Translations under genes and position numbers: made by a program | Part shown: piece after piece, positions 43,627 through 54,100 of the stretch | How the letters are laid out: the number at the start of each line of letters is the position of its first letter | Numbering within the stretch: position 1 is the stretch's first letter | Origin: Diploptera punctata | Lineage: Eukaryota > Arthropoda > Insecta > Blattodea > Blaberidae | Reading direction: 5' to 3' | Assembly: GCA_030220185.1 (NCBI GenBank) | Contig: JASPKZ010003415.1 | Span: forward strand, 574,501 to 638,500 | Length of the DNA stretch: 64,000 bases | The notes under the pieces: model-generated | The model's database searches: none | Seen by the model: only the letters and a program-made list of their open reading frames with translations | Told to the model about the DNA's origin: nothing

Positions 43627-44356
43627 CTTTTGCAGGGAAAAAACACTATGATTTGTAATTTAAGAATTAAATTAAAGTTTTTATTACCTCACCTCATTTT
43701 TTTTTTCTAGACTGCAGTTTCGGAGCTTATCTCCATCATCAGTAGACTCTCGTCGACCGATGTTATGTTGTTTCTTGGCGGTTTTCTTTTTCGTTATATC
43801 GGTGGGCCGATGAACCTCTGGATCATGTCAAAATTTGCGGGAGTTTAAAAATTCACGAGTTTATCTTTCTTTTTTTTTGGATGTTGATTTTTCCCAGACC
43901 GTGAGTTCTTTCTGTTTATCTCTGTGTTTGATTAGGCTAGCTTTTGTACGATTAAATGTTTTTCAGACCAAGCATTGGCAGCTAGATTGAAAGAACATCT
44001 TAGAAATCTCAAAAAAAGGGTGAAGTGGACAAGCCCATGCTTGGTCTGAAAAACATTTAATCGATACAAAAGCTATCCTAATCAAACACGCAGATAAACA
44101 GGAAGAACTCACGGTCTGGGAAAAAATCCACATCCAAAAAACAAGAAATATAAACTCATGAATTTCGAAACACCCGCAAATTTTGACCTGATCCAGAGGT
44201 TCATCGGTCCACCGACAGAAGGAAAAAGAAAACCGCTAAGAAACGACGTAACGCCGGTCGACGAGAGGCTACTAATGATAGAGATAAGCTCCGAAACTTC
44301 AGTCTAGAAGAAAAAAGGATATGAATTGAGGTAATAAAAACATTAATTTAATTCTT
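43627..44356. mobile_element. Foldback element with paired hammerhead ribozymes (Penelope-type), inserted in CR1 RT
   Basis: An imperfect inverted repeat of about 300-bp arms (43660-43985 and 44030-44356), sharing TTTTTATTACCTCA, GCATGGGCTTGTCC/TGCTTGGTCTGAAAAACAT-type stretches, CAGAGGTTCATCGG and AAGCTCCGAAACT. The insert interrupts the CR1 RT between I-V-K and ALELFKSYL. AGCTCTAGAA..TA.TTAA is found on both sides (43608-43626 and 44357-44375), an imperfect target duplication. Each arm carries a hammerhead-like motif. No Penelope RT or GIY-YIG domain lies inside, so the assignment rests on the ribozyme and layout. Confidence 0.6.
43707..43746 (-). ncRNA. Type I hammerhead ribozyme motif, core intact
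   Basis: The minus strand reads TCTA-CTGATGA-TGGAGATAAGCTCC-GAAAC-TGCA-GTC-TAGA. CUGAUGA and GAAA core boxes, a stem II of GGAG/CUCC with a 5-nt loop, a very short stem III and stem I UCUA/UAGA around the GUC cleavage triplet are all present. Minimal hammerheads with tiny stem III are known from Penelope-like elements and retrozymes. The single-unit short stem III suggests cleavage would need a dimer. The opposite-arm copy at 44270-44308 (plus) has CUAAUGA instead of CUGAUGA and is probably dead. Confidence 0.65.
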
Positions 44357-44494
44357 AGCTCTAGAATTATTTAAATCGTATTTAAGCAATAGAACACAAT
44401 CAACGTAATTGATGATAAATACCAGTAAATTAAGTAATATTGATATAGGTAGTCCCACACAGAACTATTTTGGATCAAGTTTATTCTTAATATA

Positions 44495-44808
44495 CATTTA
44501 TAGTAATTCTACCCGAAGGTAGAATTTACACTGCTATCATAGCATTTTCATGCTATGCTTTGCAGCTTTACTTGGGAATTATAAGTGTGGTAGTTTCCAC
44601 ACCGGTGAAGGATGATGATGATAATGATAAGGATGATGATGATGGCCGGATGATTTTCGGCGACCGTTGGGCCCCAAGCTTTCTGACATTTGCCTTACAA
44701 GTGAGGAAAAAATCCGAAAAAAGAGCCTCACCCAGGAGCCTGTCCCGACCGAACCCGGGCCTGCTACGTGACAAGGCAGCACGCTACCTCGAGAACACAG
44801 CGGTGGAC
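44495..44808 (-). repeat. SINE-A copy with 12-bp TSD, inside CR1 RT
   Basis: ATTCTTAATATA lies at 44483-44494 and 44809-44820. The minus-strand head has A box GTGTTCTCGAGGTAGCGTGC and B box GGGTTCGGTC, and the body matches other SINE-A copies. Confidence 0.88.
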
Positions 44809-45204
44809 ATTCTTAATATAATTAATGATTTACTTAAAATGTATTTAGTAAATATTTTCTGGCTCTTTAAGTTTATATTCTAATGACATGATAGTCATAT
44901 TTAGCAGTTCTACTTATAACGAAACCATTCAAAATGCTATAATGAAATCAATCTAATTAAATAATTGCTACACTCAAATTTACTTTCTTTGAATATCTCA
45001 GAAATTACATTAATGTCTTTTTCGTTAACACCTCGTAGTATAGTGAATTTAGTTCAAATTCCAGTCTCAATACTACTGTATCATTTTTGTTCACTTCACT
45101 TTGAGAATTGTCCTCATCATTGAGGGTTTTTCCAACCAATCTTAGTAATTAACATAAATTTAAACAAAAATAAATAAATATAAATGACTACGGACTTACA
45201 GACC

Positions 45205-45668
45205 ATCAGTCTTCAACAAACATTCACAAATTTCCCTTAATTAAAGTTCTCCATCGTTCTCTGTCAATCTGTTACACCAAATTTCCTCATTGAATTTTGA
45301 ATGTTGTTCTTCCAGGTTGTTCTTGGTCTTCCTTTTCTGTTCACTCTCTCATTTTTCATGCATAGACGACCTTTGGTAGTATTCCATCCTGCATTCTTCT
45401 TTCGTGTCCATACCATTTAGCCTTCTGGGTTCAATCCCACCCATTATATTATTTCTGCATTCATCTATTTCCTAATTTCTGTATTCTGATTGTTTCCAGT
45501 CGAGATTTTCTGGCAGCTCTTCTCCAAAAATCCATTTCAACTGAAGTTATTCTCTTGACATGTTGTTGTGTCATTGTCCAAACTTCAGATCCATATAATA
45601 TTATACTTTCTAATATGGATTTATAAATTAGTTGTTTTGTTCTGTTAATGATGTTTTTACCCGCCAAT
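45205..45668 (-). mobile_element. LINE C-terminal fragment, further family
   Basis: The minus frame reads GKNIINRTKQLIYKSILESI, ILYGSEVWTMTQQHVKRITS and VEMDFWRRAARKSRLETIRI (the I.YGSE.W.....DI..L...EM.FWRR.AR.SR.E.IRN block of a distinct RTE-like group), with decayed sequence to 45205. Confidence 0.75.
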
Positions 45669-46487
45669 ACCAGTCCCAAACCTGGTTGAAAAACGGTGAG
45701 GGGGAGGAGTACCAACCTCGTTAAAAAAACCAGGGTTCAGTACGCTCGGCTGATAGTACCCTATGAGAGCTCCTGCTTAGGGTTACAGGTACTGCTGCCT
45801 TGTAGTTTGAAGTTGGTTCATCAATATCTAGAGGAAGACAACCTTGATAAAAAACACCCGATCCTTCAGGTTAGAGGTTGATGTGTGGGCCAGTTCCTCA
45901 TTCATCGTAAAAAAATATAAAATGCTAAAAAACTGAATCTTCAGCTTCGGAAAAAATGGATTTACAGAATCGTATTTGTAAAAGAGCAAATTCTGCATTC
46001 TTACAGATAAAATACTTAAGTATTGTGATAGAAAAACATTTAAGATATCAGGAGCTAGAGGGAGAAAGGGTGAATCCGGTAACTGTAGTTTATTTACATT
46101 CGCCGTTCCTCTCCCGAGCTCCTCATATAACAAGTTCCATTGCTGTTCAACAGATTACGTAAAACGATTCTCAAATTTATCACCCTTAGATTATATTTGC
46201 CAATTTATGTATTGCAAACTGCTTACTATAAAAAACTGCATCATTAAACATAAATTAATGTTAATTTTAAAAAGAGTTACCTTACCTTCCAAAAAACAAG
46301 TTAAATACTAAAGTAATAAACTGAAAATGATAACAAATCCATCCTCAGTTTTTTATTCAGCTCTGGTTCAATTGAAAATCCAGTAAGGAACATCAGGTTG
46401 GGGTGGAATTGAAATTCTATCCTTTCTCTTCTAATATTACTTCAAAAACGAATTATAAAATTTTGCTTGCACAAACCTTTACGTTAA
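45669..46487. other. No feature recognised
   Basis: No convincing partner. The stretch at 45690-45890 is unusually GC-richer than its surroundings and may be a 5' part of an unrecognised retroelement. Confidence 0.3.
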
Positions 46488-46840
46488 CTAGCTAACTAAC
46501 TAACTCACTGGCTCTGTCGAACCCGTATGTTCATGGCCGCGCGGACATAAGCTCTCCATACATCCCTATCCTGAGATGTTTTCCAATCAACCCCTGAATA
46601 ACTACTTCCCTCAAATAATGCAAAATGTTATTCTCCCACCTCATTCTTGGTCTACCAACTGGGCGTTTTCTCTCTGGTTTTCCTAGCAGAAGTTTCCATG
46701 CACCTCTTTCATCCCCCATACGTGCCACATGTCCTGCCCATCGCTGCCTACGAGACTTAATTAGTCTTATTATATCTGGCTTCTTAAACTTATCATGTAG
46801 CTTACTATTATGCAATTTTCTCCATTCACCTGTCTGTCAA
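46488..46840 (-). mobile_element. RTE LINE family A 3' end
   Basis: (AACT)n tail at 46488-46505. The minus frame reads IRLIKSRRQRWAGHVARMGD, KPERKRPVGRPRMRWENNIL, matching the reference copy at 15.44-15.76 kb. Open for 94 codons; 5'-truncated. Confidence 0.85.
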
Positions 46841-47164
46841 ACCTTTATATTACTCTATAAAATTAATTCTCATTTCCATAAAAATAAAAACAAATTTAAA
46901 GAAAATAATCAAGTTTTCACAGCACCAGACAAAACACTACTTTTTTGCTACTTGTGCTTAAATTCAACAGAACTGCTCAATCTAAACATAGTAGGTATCT
47001 CGGACACAAATTAGAGTGGATTAATTAGATCCAATTCAGAGTTAAGCAAAGTAAACACAGATAGATTTAAGAAAGCAATTAAATTAATTACATAAATAAT
47101 TCAAATAATGGATATATAGTAAACTATTTTGTTTATAACATTATTTCCTAATATATTTCACTAA

Positions 47165-47580
47165 TTTCTTCAGTTAGTTAATCTATTACGTATTATCATT
47201 CTCCTTTTACATCAATTCTTTGTGTGTCATTTGAGTGCATTTTATGTTTTGAATTTTCTCCTAAATTAGTTTAACTTGATCTTATTACCTAACGTATTTA
47301 ATTACTTTCTTCAGTTTTGTATTAATCTATTATATATTTTTTTGTTTTTATATAATTTTATTTTGCATTAATTCTTTGTGTGCCATAGCACTTTTGTATA
47401 TTTTGAAACGTGTTCCTAAATGTATTTTGTTTCATAAAATGTTTAATTACTTTCTTCAGTATGCTCTTAATCCATTAAATATGTTTTGTTTATTTTATTT
47501 TATTTTCCTTTGTATTCATTTTTTATGTTCCATAAATTAATTTATATCTCGAAACTGGCTCCTAAATGTGTATTTTTATT
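47165..47580. repeat. Three-unit tandem repeat, ~143 bp period
   Basis: Units begin near TTCTTCAGTTAGTTAATCTA (47166), TTTCTTCAGTTTTGTATTAA (about 47307) and TTTCTTCAGTATGCTCTTAA (about 47450). Each contains AATTCTTTGTGTG-like and ATTTT..CTCCTAAAT-like blocks. AT-rich and non-coding. Confidence 0.65.
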
Positions 47581-47825
47581 TGTTGTTTTTACTCTCCCTT
47601 TAACTAAAACTGTATAATATAAATCTAATATGAAAAAAATTAATGTTTGTTTGTTTGTATTTCATGCGCTGCCATAACGTTTATCCGATTTTGATCGGTC
47701 TTTTAGCAAAATGTTCAGGAGATTCCCGTGATAAACATTAGGCTATAAGATAGTTATGATACTCAACTCCTCCACCGTTAAAAACGCCCCTTGAAGTGAA
47801 AAGCATGCAAAAAGTAGCTCTTTGA

Positions 47826-49175
47826 CCTGTACTATACTGATCTAAACTGACTCGACCTGACTGAACATGACCTATAATGAGAGTACCTAACTGATCCTAA
47901 AGTAACCGAACCTAAATTAACATAACTGAACCTAACCTAATATAACCTGAATTAACATGAAACTAATTTGAACATACCCTGAACATAACCAATCAAACCT
48001 GGACCAAATATTAACATAACCTTAAATTAAATTCAACCTAACCTGAAACTAACATGAACCTAACCAGAGATAACCAGAACCTAACCTAAATCTACCCTGA
48101 ACCTACACCTAATATTAACCTTACATGAACCTAAGATAAACCTAACCTTAACCTAAACTGAAAATAACCTTAACCTAACTTGAACCTAACCTCAACCTAA
48201 CCTTAATCCAAACTCAAACTAAATCGAACTTAACTTGAACCTAACATGTACCTAAACTCAACCTAACTTGATCCTAACCTGAACCTAACTTTAACCTAAC
48301 CTCAACCTAAATTGTATCAAACCTGAACCAAACCTGAATCTAACCTGACCTAACTTGAACCTAGCGTGAAACTAATCTGAACCTCTCCTGACTTAAATTG
48401 AATCTAACCTCAACATAACCTGAACATAACCTTAACCTAACCTGAACATAATTTAAACCTAACATGAACCTAATCTGAACCTAACCTCAACCTAGCCTGA
48501 ACTTAACCTGAACCAAACCTGAACCTGAACTTAACCTAACTTGAATCTACCTCAACCTAAACGTAACCTAACCTCAACCTAAACTGAACCTAACCTACAC
48601 TAAACAGAAACTAAACTGATCCTAAACCGAAACTAAACCGAACTTAAATCGAATCAAAATCGATCCTAAACTGTACTTAAACTGAACCTAGACTGAACGT
48701 ACACTGAACCTACACCGACCTTAAACTGAACCTAAACTGAAGCTAACACGAAAATAACTCGAACCTAATCTAATCGTGCTTAACCTAACCGAGTCTAACT
48801 TAACATAACCTGAACCTAGCCTGAATCCAAACCCGAACTCAAACTCGAACCCAGACCAACAAACCAAAACTGAAAGAAAAACATCTCAAAACTTAAACAC
48901 AAACTAAATTCAAACTGAACCCAAACCCGAACTCAACCTGAATCAGAATCCCAACCAGAATCCAAACCCGTACTCAAAGCCGAACCTGACCCGGACATAA
49001 GACTATCCTAACCCGAAAATAACCCTGAGAAGGTTATCCTAACCTAACCCAATCAAATCTAACCGAAACTAACCGAACCTAACCCAACTTAACCGAACGT
49101 AACCTAGCCTAACCTGACCTGATCTAACCTCACCGATATCTGACCTAACCGATACCTAACCTAATCCAGAAACAT
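47826..49175. repeat. Degenerate CCTAA/CCTGAA array (telomere-repeat-like)
   Basis: About 1.35 kb of imperfect 5-6 bp units, mostly CCTAA, CCTGAA, CCTCAA and CTTAA, e.g. AACCTAACCTCAACCTAACC. CCTAA is the complement of the insect telomere unit TTAGG. Longer phase alternation (CCTAACCTGAA, 11 bp) is visible in places. Degeneration is strong and non-uniform: the first 100 bp and the last 300 bp are the most diverged. Not a chromosome end. Confidence 0.8.
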
Positions 49176-49199
49176 AATCTAAAAAGTCCAACCGATCCG

Positions 49200-49440
49200 A
49201 CCATACTACTCCTAAACCGAAGAAATTGCGTCTATAACGACCAAATTACCAGACGCTAATCAAAATACCTCTATAAAGACCAAAACTACTAGTAAACCGA
49301 TTAAACTAAAACCTGAGGCTACCTGTAAACCGATGAAGCTACCCCTAAAACGATAAAATTACCCTGAAATCGATGAATCTACCTCTAAAGCGATCAAATT
49401 ACCCGTGAACCGGCCAATTTACCTCCAACAACCAAAAAAA
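49200..49440. repeat. ~21-bp minisatellite
   Basis: Units like AACCGATGAAGCTACCCCTA, AAACGATAAAATTACCCTGA and AATCGATGAATCTACCTCTA run in tandem, increasingly clear from 49290 onward, directly after the CCTAA-like array. Confidence 0.65.
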
Positions 49441-49564
49441 CCGCTAAACTGATAATTACGATATCAATTTAAAATTATTATTCTTTCAACTTATTTAACT
49501 AAACATCAAAACACATTTAATTAATTTAGGTGTAGCCGCGCAGGCTGGGTATTGGATGGTGTAC

Positions 49565-49690
49565 AATAATAACTTAAGAGTTTTACATGATGTTGTTTTC
49601 TTTGCGGTCCGGAACATGTAGGCCCTACAATACTAACCTAGAGTTTTACATGGTGTTGTTTTCATTGTGGTCTGGAACATTTAAATAATA
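49565..49690. repeat. Two-unit 63-bp tandem duplication
   Basis: AGAGTTTTACATGATGTTGT at 49577 recurs as AGAGTTTTACATGGTGTTGT at about 49640, with TGCGGTCCGGAACAT versus TGTGGTCTGGAACAT. Confidence 0.7.
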
Positions 49691-50519
49691 GCCAGGAGAA
49701 ATTATTGTTTCGCCAATTTAGAACACAAACCATTCTCTATAAGACTGTGATGGTTTTGTTAGAATTGGCACTTACTACCAGCGAATGCCAAACAGTAAAA
49801 TTGACATTACTTCATAACCGATTAATTTATGGACTCATCTTTAATGGGACTAAATAAACATAATAATATTCAGGAAAAATTAATAAAAGAGTACAAAATG
49901 CTAAGATATGTTATTTTTGGGTAAATAAAGTACTTAAATTCAAAATATTTGAAATGAAACACTAATTCAACTTATAGGAATGAAACCTGGGTTCTGACTG
50001 ATCATGACAAATCTGAACTAGCTTTTTGAAAGATAGATTCTCAGAAGGATACATGAACCTATTAAGAAAATGCGTTATATAATTATGCTTATTTTTTAAA
50101 ACTCACGCCCCAACATTAAAATAGACGTAAGCATTCTGACTACAGTGAGATGCTTCGGACTATAATTAGGGATTCGATTAAATTCGACGATTAACAAGAA
50201 ATAACCAACTATATTTACAAAATTTAGCCTTTACAGAATGTTTCAGCAATTATCGAGCTCTACTTTAAAAATATATGCATATATTTTAAAAATACGGTTG
50301 GCTAAATTTTTCAGTTTTGGTTTGCTGCAATCTCTAAATAAGGTTAAAGCTACCTCGTTCAATTCTATACATTTAATTAATTTAATACTGGCTTATGGGT
50401 ATCACAACTAAACGACTCCAACAACCGATATATTAATTTCAGCATGTTTCGTTTAACTACGTTCCTTATCTCCTAAGTTGAAACACATCCATAACCATAT
50501 AAATGTCTCCGTTTTAATT
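49691..50519. other. No feature recognised
   Basis: AT-rich; no repeat partner or open frame. Confidence 0.35.
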
Positions 50520-50955
50520 AATTTCGATCACATAGATCGTCTGTACGTGTGTTTGTCACTCTACTCCTCCTAAACGACTGCACCGATTTTGATGATTTTT
50601 AGTGTATGTCTCGTTGATTCCCTCAATGGTCTAGATTCACAATTCGACCCTCTAAAGCAATTAAGTGTAGGAGTTCACCTGATGTGAAAATTTAAAAATC
50701 GCTCTACCTATCATATTTTTAGATGTTACACGACGATACTCAATATATCATATTAAAATAAACCGAGGTAGCTCTTATCGAAAAATGAACGAAATCCGAC
50801 AATTAGAAGTGGAGGTTTACCTGAAATCCTAAATTAAAACTAATAACCGTCATATTTGGTTTCGTTTCAGCGTATAGCATATAATTTAATTCAATTTTGA
50901 AATTTAATTTATTTAGGCGTAGCAACGCATGCCGGATATTATCTAGTGTTCTACA
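50520..50955 (+). mobile_element. Helitron-like element, second type
   Basis: Contains TACTCCTCCTAAACGACTGC then ACCGATTTTGATGATTTTTA, a motif common near the 5' end of insect Helitrons (family knowledge). It ends with hairpin GGCGTAGCAACGCATGCCGG and ATATTATCTAG at 50953, like the end at 10207. Confidence 0.6.
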
Positions 50956-51066
50956 AGCTACATTATTTCTGCACCCGAGCACGAACACTTACTCATTCGG
51001 GTGTCAATACTGTGTAAAAAATGTATTTGTGGATAAAATATAATATTATTCTAATATACATATATG

Positions 51067-51382
51067 TCCACCGCTGTGGTCCCGAGGTAGCGTGCTGCCT
51101 TTTCACGCAGCGGGCCCGGGTTCAATCCCCGGTCGGGGCAGTGTTCTGGGCGAAGTTTTTATCGGGATTTTTCCTCACCTGTAAGACAAATGTCAGGCCC
51201 AATCGGTCCCCGAAATAATATGGTCATCATCATCCTCATCATTATCATCATCATGATCATCCTTCACCGGTGTGGAAAGCAACGGGAAGCTACCACACCT
51301 ACAATTCCCTAGTAAAGCTGCAAGCATAGCATGAAAATGCTATGATTGCAGTGAAGGACCTGCCTTCGGGCAGAATTACTAT
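51067..51382 (+). repeat. SINE-A copy
   Basis: Complete from TCCACCGCTGTGGTCCCGAG to GGGCAGAATTACTATA, with both Pol III boxes and CACCGGTGTGGAAAGCAACG. Confidence 0.88.
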
Positions 51383-51404
51383 ATATACATATATATTACG
51401 TAAC

Positions 51405-51775
51405 AAACAAAAAGAGAATTAAACAGGTGGAAGATTACATAACAGTAAGGTCAGCTATATCTGAGAAACAAATTGTAATGGAAAGAGTTAAATCTCGTAG
51501 TCGGCCGTGGGAAGGACATATGACACTAACGGGGAATTAAAACTGGCCATGAGAACGTATTGTAAGAAAACCAAAGATAAATCGCCTAGTGAGTTAGGTA
51601 ACAAAGAATGAGGAAAGCTAAGGATGAGATGGAGTAATCATAATAATAATCATGATATGAGAAGTGAATTGTACAGAGAATTATTGGAAAACATTAACTC
51701 GGTTTAGGAATGTATGGCGAATATATGTTTGCGCGGCCTCCGGGTTCTATAAAGCCAATGAGGTAATTACTTTAT
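51405..51775 (+). mobile_element. Decayed RTE LINE family A 3' end
   Basis: AAACAGGTGGAAGATTACAT, TAAATCTCGTAGTCGGCCGT and GAATTGTACAGAGAATTATT. The end CCGGGTTCTATAAAGCCAAT and GAGGTAA is the mutated family terminus. Confidence 0.65.
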
Positions 51776-53336
51776 TATCATTTTATTATCATAAGTAATG
51801 CCACGAGTGATTTCCAAATTATCGATAAATTCACGACTCACGAAATGAGGAGTGATTTTATTTAGAGAATTAGTGACATTTGTTAGGACTTTTTAACGCA
51901 TAAAATTAAGCTGTTTACTCACAAATCATTATTTAAATATAGTTATTTTAAAATATTTATATATTTAGTGTGAACGGTGATGTTTGGAAACAAATGAAAA
52001 CGATTGTTATGCTTCATTTGATTATCATAAGTAATGCCACGAGTGATTTCCAAATTATCGATAAATTCACGACTCACGAAGTGAGGAGTGAATTTATCTA
52101 GAGAATTTGGAAATCAAGAGTGGCATTTGTTAGGACTATTTAACGAATAACATTAAGCTGTTTACTCGCAAATCATTATTTAACTATAGTTATTTTAAAA
52201 TATTTATATATTTAATGTAAACGGCGATGTTTGAAAACAAATGAGAAACGATAGGTACGCTTCTACTGCTTCTTTTGTTTATCACTGCAACCAGATCATA
52301 CTATTTATTGCCAAAGGAACGCAATATTGTAAGGAGGAGCTTTCTTTAATATGGTAATTATAACACTGATAAATATTTGGTGAAACACGACTCTGATTGG
52401 TTGTAAAATAGAAATCATTGAAATGTGATTGGTCATTGACTCCCATTTGGGGCATGAGTTAAATAGTCATAAGTAATTCCACGAGTGATTTCCAATTTAT
52501 CTAGAGAATTTGGAAATCAAGAGTGGCATTTGTTAGGACTATTTAACGAATAAATTAAGCTGTTTACTCACAAATCATTGTTTAACTATAATTATTTAAA
52601 AATATATATATAATTAATGTAAAAGGCGATGTTTGAAAACAAATAAGAAATGTGAGGTTATGTTCATTCACTGCTTCTTGATCATATTATTTATTGCCAA
52701 ATAAAATCGCAATGTTGTACGAGTGCACCCAAGTGGAGAAATAATAAAACACATCAAACTGTATATCATAATCAACATTACGGGTTATTCATTTAATTTT
52801 TTTAGTAAACAACTCAGTAAAATCAAGGAACCTTTTCATTATTTGCTATATCCAATGTGTTTGTTGGAGAAAAATAATGCTTTGACCTGTTCAGAACATT
52901 AAAAAAGAGTTTTCTTTATCACACATTCAGGAGCTGATAAAGAGAAATTGATAAAGAGCGAGATGAAACACGACTGTCATTGGTTGTAAAACAACATTCA
53001 TTGAAACGTGATTGGTCACTGACTAGCATTTGTGGCATGAGTTAAATAGTCACTGAAACCAGATCATATCATTTATTCCCAAAGGATCACACTGTTGTAG
53101 GAATGCACCCTAGTGGAGAAAAACTAAAACACATCAAACTGTTTATAACCAACATTATATGTTATTAATTAATTTCTGAAATCCTATGATGTAAATTATA
53201 TTTTTCTGGAACGTAAATTCTTGGGAAATAATAGTTTAAGAAAGTGCAAACAGTGGTTTATTATTATTGTGGTAAAATCAATTACTACGAATGTTTTTCT
53301 ATTATATCCCGCAAGCAGTATCTGTTCACATTCATG

Positions 53337-53383
<47 letters not shown>

Positions 53384-53393
53384 ATCTAGTCAG

Positions 53394-53732
53394 TCCACCG
53401 CTGTTGTCTCGAGGTAGCGTGCTGCCTTGTCACGCAGCGGACCCGGGTTCGATCTACGGTCGGGGCAGTTTTTCTGGGTGAGGTTTTAATCGGGGTTTTT
53501 CCTCACCTGTAAGACAAATGTTAGGAAAACTTTAAGGCCCAAAAACGGTCCCCGAAATCATATGGCCTTCATCATCATCCGTATCATTATCATTATCATC
53601 ATTCTTCACCGGTGTGGAAAGCAACGGGAAGCTACCACACCTACAATTCCCTAGTAAAGCTGCAAGCATAGCATGAAAATGCTACGATTGCAGTGAAGGA
53701 CCTGCCTTCAGGCAGAATTACTATGGATAGAT
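53394..53732 (+). repeat. SINE-A copy inside element H
   Basis: Complete copy. The host resumes on both sides (TATACCATCTAGT before, TATACAGTCTGGT after, an imperfect target duplication), matching TATACAATCTGGTAGCC of the uninterrupted H copy at 31.57 kb. Confidence 0.85.
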
Positions 53733-53804
53733 ATACAGTCTGGTAGCCGTATTTGTTAGTCACTCACTGCAAAATAATGCTCTGGCGTAGTCAGAATGTT
53801 AATA

Positions 53805-53972
53805 AATATGAAATTATTGTATTGTCGCGGGTCCTTTACAAGTATACAAAATTTCAAGTCGATCCAATTATTTTAAGTGGGTGAAAATGGCGTTGAAAGA
53901 TTCAGTTACATAGATAGATAGATAGATAGATAGATACAGGTCAAGCTAATTTAAAGCGTGTAAAAAGGGGGA
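53805..53972 (+). repeat. J segment with (ATAG)n
   Basis: Near-identical to 14.23-14.39 kb (ACAAGTATACAAAATTTCAA, GTCGATCCAATTATTTTAAG, (ATAG)n, AGGTCAAGCTAAT.TAAAGC), nested in the last H copy. Confidence 0.75.
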
Positions 53973-54100
53973 GCTATCTTTAATACGATAAACTTATTTC
54001 ATAAATTCCAGGTGAAAAACTACTCTGATTGGTTGTAAATCAAAATTCATTGAAACGCGATTGGTCATTCACTCCCATTTGGGGCACGAGTAAAATAGTC

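Larger units (their letters stand above)
43160..45010 (+). mobile_element. CR1/Jockey-like LINE reverse transcriptase, split by two later insertions
   Basis: Plus-strand pieces in RT order: IFSRVFPPALKHVTVVPIDK (RT start), FGFTHSLSKENAIINVTSEL, KCFGIFYDVQNTFDTAINSK (catalytic D box), LLDKLNRIV, then after the foldback insert ALELFKSYLSNRTQS, SNIDIG and GSSLFLIYI. After the SINE insert come IINDLLKM and NDMIVIFSSSTYNE (ADD box mutated). This matches Jockey/CR1 order. Many stops; inactive. Confidence 0.75.
47640..49556 (+). mobile_element. Helitron-like element enclosing telomere-like and 21-bp arrays
   Basis: The left block 47641-47826 matches the Helitron-like 5' region at 9.06-9.26 kb (TGTTTGTTTG, AAAATGTTCAGGAGATTCCC, AAAAAGTAGCTCTTTG). 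The right end near 49500-49556 (AACTAAACATCAAAACACAT, GGTGTAGCCGCGCAGGCTGG, GTATTGGATGGTG) matches the 3' end at 10.13-10.21 kb. Everything between is simple-sequence derived. That both ends belong to one element is an inference. Confidence 0.5.
51785..54100. repeat. Cluster of element H copies
   Basis: Successive partial copies of the element at 31041-31771: starts (TCATAAGTAATGCCACGAGT) at about 51789 and 52026, and (TCATAAGTAATTCCACGAGT) at 52469. Ends (GCATGAGTTAAATAGTCA) occur at about 52467 and 53054, with a final end (GGGGCACGAGTAAAATAGTC) near 54098. Copies differ by internal deletions. One start sits exactly on the preceding copy's end. The last copy is interrupted by a (TA)n tract (53341-53380), a SINE-A and a J segment. 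Confidence 0.75.

Noticed and set aside
47826..49175. True chromosome end
   Set aside because: Array is strongly degenerate, internal, and flanked on both sides by complex sequence shared with other loci.
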